The notes under the pieces: model-generated | What the model saw: the letters and a program-made list of their open reading frames with translations, nothing else | Databases searched by the model: none | What the model was told of the DNA's origin: nothing | Assembly (NCBI RefSeq): GCF_003336755.1 | Contig: NZ_QMDI01000002.1 | Location: 806,001-870,000 of the forward strand | Direction: 5' to 3' | Source: Elioraea thermophila (ex Habib et al. 2022) | GTDB taxonomy: Bacteria > Pseudomonadota > Alphaproteobacteria > Acetobacterales > Acetobacteraceae | DNA: 64,000 bases | Program-made: the position numbers and the translations under genes | In this document: in pieces, positions 62,656 through 64,000 of the stretch | How the letters are laid out: every line of letters begins with the position of its first letter | Position numbering within the stretch: position 1 is the stretch's first letter

Positions 62656-63480
62656 TCACTTCCAGATCGGAAGATTGAGCCACCAGCCCCACCACTCGGG
62701 CCAACCACGAGTCCAGAACGGACCCGAGATGATGATGCAGACGGCACTCCAGAACCCGGCGGAAAGCGCGAGGAAGAGACCGAGGCGGTGGATCCCGAGC
62801 GCGCCGATCGAATAGCCGATCAGGTCGCGGAAGAAGGTGTTCTCATGATCCGGGCTCTTCACCGGCTCGCCCTTCGGCGGGTTGAGCGCGGAGAGGATCA
62901 GGCCGCCGTGCAGGCTGAGTGCCAGCGTGGTGGTGAAGAAGAAGGTGATCGCCAGCATGTGCGCCGGGTTGTAGTGGAAATGGAGGTACTGGTAGCCGAC
63001 GTTCGATACCCAATCGAGATGACTGAAGATGCCGTATGGGAAGCCGTGCCCCCACGCTCCCATCAGCAGCGGGCGGAACACCACCAGCGTGACGTAGGCG
63101 AACACCGCGACCGAATAGGCGATGGGGATGTGGTAGCCCATGCCGAGCTTGCGGCTGATCTCGACCTGCCGCAGCGCCCAGGAGACGAAGGCTCCGATCG
63201 CGCAGATGGTGATCAGCTGCCATAGCCCGCCTTCCTTCAGCGGCGCGAAACCGAGCCCGTACTTCAGGTCTGGGGGCGCGATGTTGATGGTCCAGACGTT
63301 GAACGTGCCCTGCAGCGCCGCACCGTACAGGATCAGCGCGGTCCCGAGCACGGTGAAGAACAGCGTGGTGACACCGAAGAACCCGACGTAGAACGGCCCC
63401 ACCCAGAAGTCGAACAGGTCGCCCCCGATCAGGGTTCCGCCGCGCACCCGGTACTTCTTCTCGAAACTCAGCATCGACAT
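62656..63480 (-). CDS. pufL: Photosynthetic reaction centre L subunit
   Basis: PufL (274 residues) carries the active electron-transfer branch. Five transmembrane helices are seen. Ligand His residues are in FHYNPAHM (accessory and special-pair bacteriochlorophyll), in [12 protein letters not shown] (iron) and in LGIHRLGLF (iron). The [17 protein letters not shown] stretch matches the QB-side loop. The start at 63480 follows AAGGGTG. The 5' region contains two hairpins after pufA that set the pufBA/pufLMC mRNA ratio in related bacteria. Confidence 0.96.
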   Translation of the reverse strand: MSMLSFEKKYRVRGGTLIGGDLFDFWVGPFYVGFFGVTTLFFTVLGTALILYGAALQGTFNVWTINIAPPDLKYGLGFAPLKEGGLWQLITICAIGAFVSWALRQVEISRKLGMGYHIPIAYSVAVFAYVTLVVFRPLLMGAWGHGFPYGIFSHLDWVSNVGYQYLHFHYNPAHMLAITFFFTTTLALSLHGGLILSALNPPKGEPVKSPDHENTFFRDLIGYSIGALGIHRLGLFLALSAGFWSAVCIIISGPFWTRGWPEWWGWWLNLPIWK

Positions 63481-63509
63481 GACGCGTCACCCTTCTCTCG
63501 TGCTGACAC

Positions 63510-63527
63510 ACCCGCTTCCGGGCGGGT
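63510..63527 (-). promoter_or_regulatory. Small hairpin before pufL
   Basis: ACCCGC-TTCCGG-GCGGGT, a perfect 6-bp stem with a 6-nt loop, 30 bp before the pufL start and directly after the larger pufA-pufL hairpin. It may add 5' protection to pufLMC mRNA. Confidence 0.6.
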
Positions 63528-63529
63528 TG

Positions 63530-63579
63530 CCGGAGACGGACGCCGCCGTGCGGTGCGCAGAGCGGCGTCCGTCATCCGG
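63530..63579 (-). promoter_or_regulatory. Large intercistronic hairpin between pufA and pufL
   Basis: A perfect 12-bp stem (GACGGACGCCGC / GCGGCGTCCGTC) extended by five further pairs (CCGGA / TCCGG) with one bulged A, and a 15-nt loop. It lies 16 bp after the pufA stop. In Rhodobacter a similar hairpin protects the 3' end of pufBA mRNA, so that light-harvesting subunits outnumber reaction-centre subunits. The position here is the same. Confidence 0.82.
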
Positions 63580-63594
63580 CCTGCCCACGCGTCC

Positions 63595-63774
63595 CTAGCG
63601 GGACGGAAGCGCGGTGTTCTGCGCCGCCGCCACCGTCGGACGCGGGCCGTCCAGCCAGTTGAACCGGTCGGTGCTGAGCAGGATGAAGTGGATCAGCAGC
63701 GCCAGGACCAGCAGGAACGTGCCCAGTGCGACGAGCACGCGGCGCGGGTCGAAGATCAGCCAAATCCGCCACAT
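63595..63774 (-). CDS. pufA: Light-harvesting 1 alpha subunit
   Basis: A 59-residue LH1 alpha polypeptide: short N-terminal [12 protein letters not shown], one membrane helix with the bacteriochlorophyll-binding His in [12 protein letters not shown] (His29), then a polar tail with the DRFNWLDG motif. The gene is too short and GC-rich for its frame to stand out; a longer offset frame at 63572-63772 is a shadow. The ATG is preceded by GAGGAGGG, which overlaps the pufB stop region (13-bp gap), so translation is coupled. The C-terminal tail is about 15 residues longer than the helix end, a normal range. Confidence 0.95.
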   Translation of the reverse strand: MWRIWLIFDPRRVLVALGTFLLVLALLIHFILLSTDRFNWLDGPRPTVAAAQNTALPSR

Positions 63775-63787
63775 GTCGGGGCCCTCC

Positions 63788-64000
63788 TCAGGTCAGGTAG
63801 GTCGCGACGGTGGCGAGACCGTCGATCAACGACGCGTCGCGGTAGCCCCCGACGGGAGGCAACCACGGACGCCACGTCCAAGCCAGGATGTGGGCGATGA
63901 TGGCGACCGCCGTGAAGATGACGAAGGACGAGGAGAAGACGTTGTGGAACTCCTTCGCCTCATTCTCCGTCAGCCCCGACAGCGAGCCACCGGGTTGATC
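63788..64000 (-). CDS. pufB: Light-harvesting 1 beta subunit, 5' end beyond the window
   Basis: Seventy residues of LH1 beta are present; the start lies past base 64000. The sequence [17 protein letters not shown] leads into one helix with the conserved His in [17 protein letters not shown]. After RPWLPP, where most beta polypeptides end, there are about 20 additional residues ([20 protein letters not shown] region) before the TGA. It pairs with pufA to form the ring around the reaction centre. Promoter and pufQ or bchZ, if present, are outside. Confidence 0.93.
   Translation of the reverse strand, partial: DQPGGSLSGLTENEAKEFHNVFSSSFVIFTAVAIIAHILAWTWRPWLPPVGGYRDASLIDGLATVATYLT

Noticed and set aside
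63572-63772. A 66-codon minus-strand frame in the pufA region
   Set aside because: Offset by 1 frame from the true pufA (63595-63774), which has the LH1 alpha sequence with its BChl-binding His.
1-64000. tRNA, rRNA, insertion sequences, integrases, riboswitches
   Set aside because: No cloverleaf with a GTTCGA T-loop in an intergenic gap, no rRNA blocks, no transposase-like protein, and gaps before cobW, leuC and tctC are too short for known riboswitches.

Overview
The window comes from a GC-rich (about 70%) bacterium that makes bacteriochlorophyll a. It carries genes for a type-II photosynthetic reaction centre with a tetraheme cytochrome subunit (pufB-A-L-M-C). It also carries a bch/crt block (bchD-O, crtI-B, bchE-J) and typical alphaproteobacterial housekeeping genes: ETF-quinone oxidoreductase, family-4-type uracil-DNA glycosylase, ispE, Bug/TctABC transport, and a LexA box of the GAAC-N7-GAAC type. 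This fits a purple or aerobic anoxygenic phototroph of the Alphaproteobacteria, most likely near Rhodospirillales/Acetobacteraceae. The genus cannot be fixed from the window alone.

Layout. 1-7754 (+): photosynthesis block, in order bchD (cut by the window edge), bchO, crtI, crtB, an unassigned membrane protein, bchE, bchJ. 7678-19470: mixed housekeeping, with a DUF2189 membrane protein, a Tat-exported superoxide dismutase, a radical-SAM protein behind a LexA box, a TIGR04283-like glycosyltransferase, moaB, a lytic transglycosylase, uracil-DNA glycosylase, ETF-QO, a TPR lipoprotein and ispE. 19534-25934 (-): a tight run reading moeA-like, moeA-PBP fusion, WD40-cytochrome c, leuC, leuD, closed by a good terminator. 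26018-41090: hyuA-hyuB (oxoprolinase/hydantoinase type), an aldo/keto reductase, a periplasmic unknown with a structured leader, WD40 plus CobW GTPase, a degenerate sensor/receiver protein, a class III aminotransferase, GST, VOC, FkbM and mdoH.

41124-55555 (-): fourteen genes with gaps of 57 bp or less. In transcription order they are a DUF35 OB-fold protein, a thiolase-fold protein, an ADP-forming acyl-CoA synthetase, CoA-transferase A and B, a crotonase, an amidase, an exported RidA, a gamma-glutamyltransferase-like hydrolase, a second amidase, a TIGR04282-like protein and tctC-tctB-tctA. Together they look like uptake, deamidation, CoA activation and carbon-carbon cleavage of an unknown carboxylate or amide. 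The DUF35 protein lacks its zinc-ribbon cysteines and the thiolase-fold protein lacks the nucleophilic cysteine. This recalls the DUF35/thiolase-like aldolase pairs of steroid side-chain degradation.

55637-64000: a SPOR-domain transglycosylase, a small lipoprotein, a DegT aminotransferase, an unknown helical protein, a membrane-anchored cytochrome c, then the puf operon on the minus strand with a terminator after pufC and two strong hairpins between pufA and pufL. The two photosynthesis blocks are about 52.7 kb apart, so the photosynthesis gene cluster is split in this genome. No tRNA, rRNA, CRISPR array or insertion sequence was seen, and no stretch over 300 bp lacks a gene.
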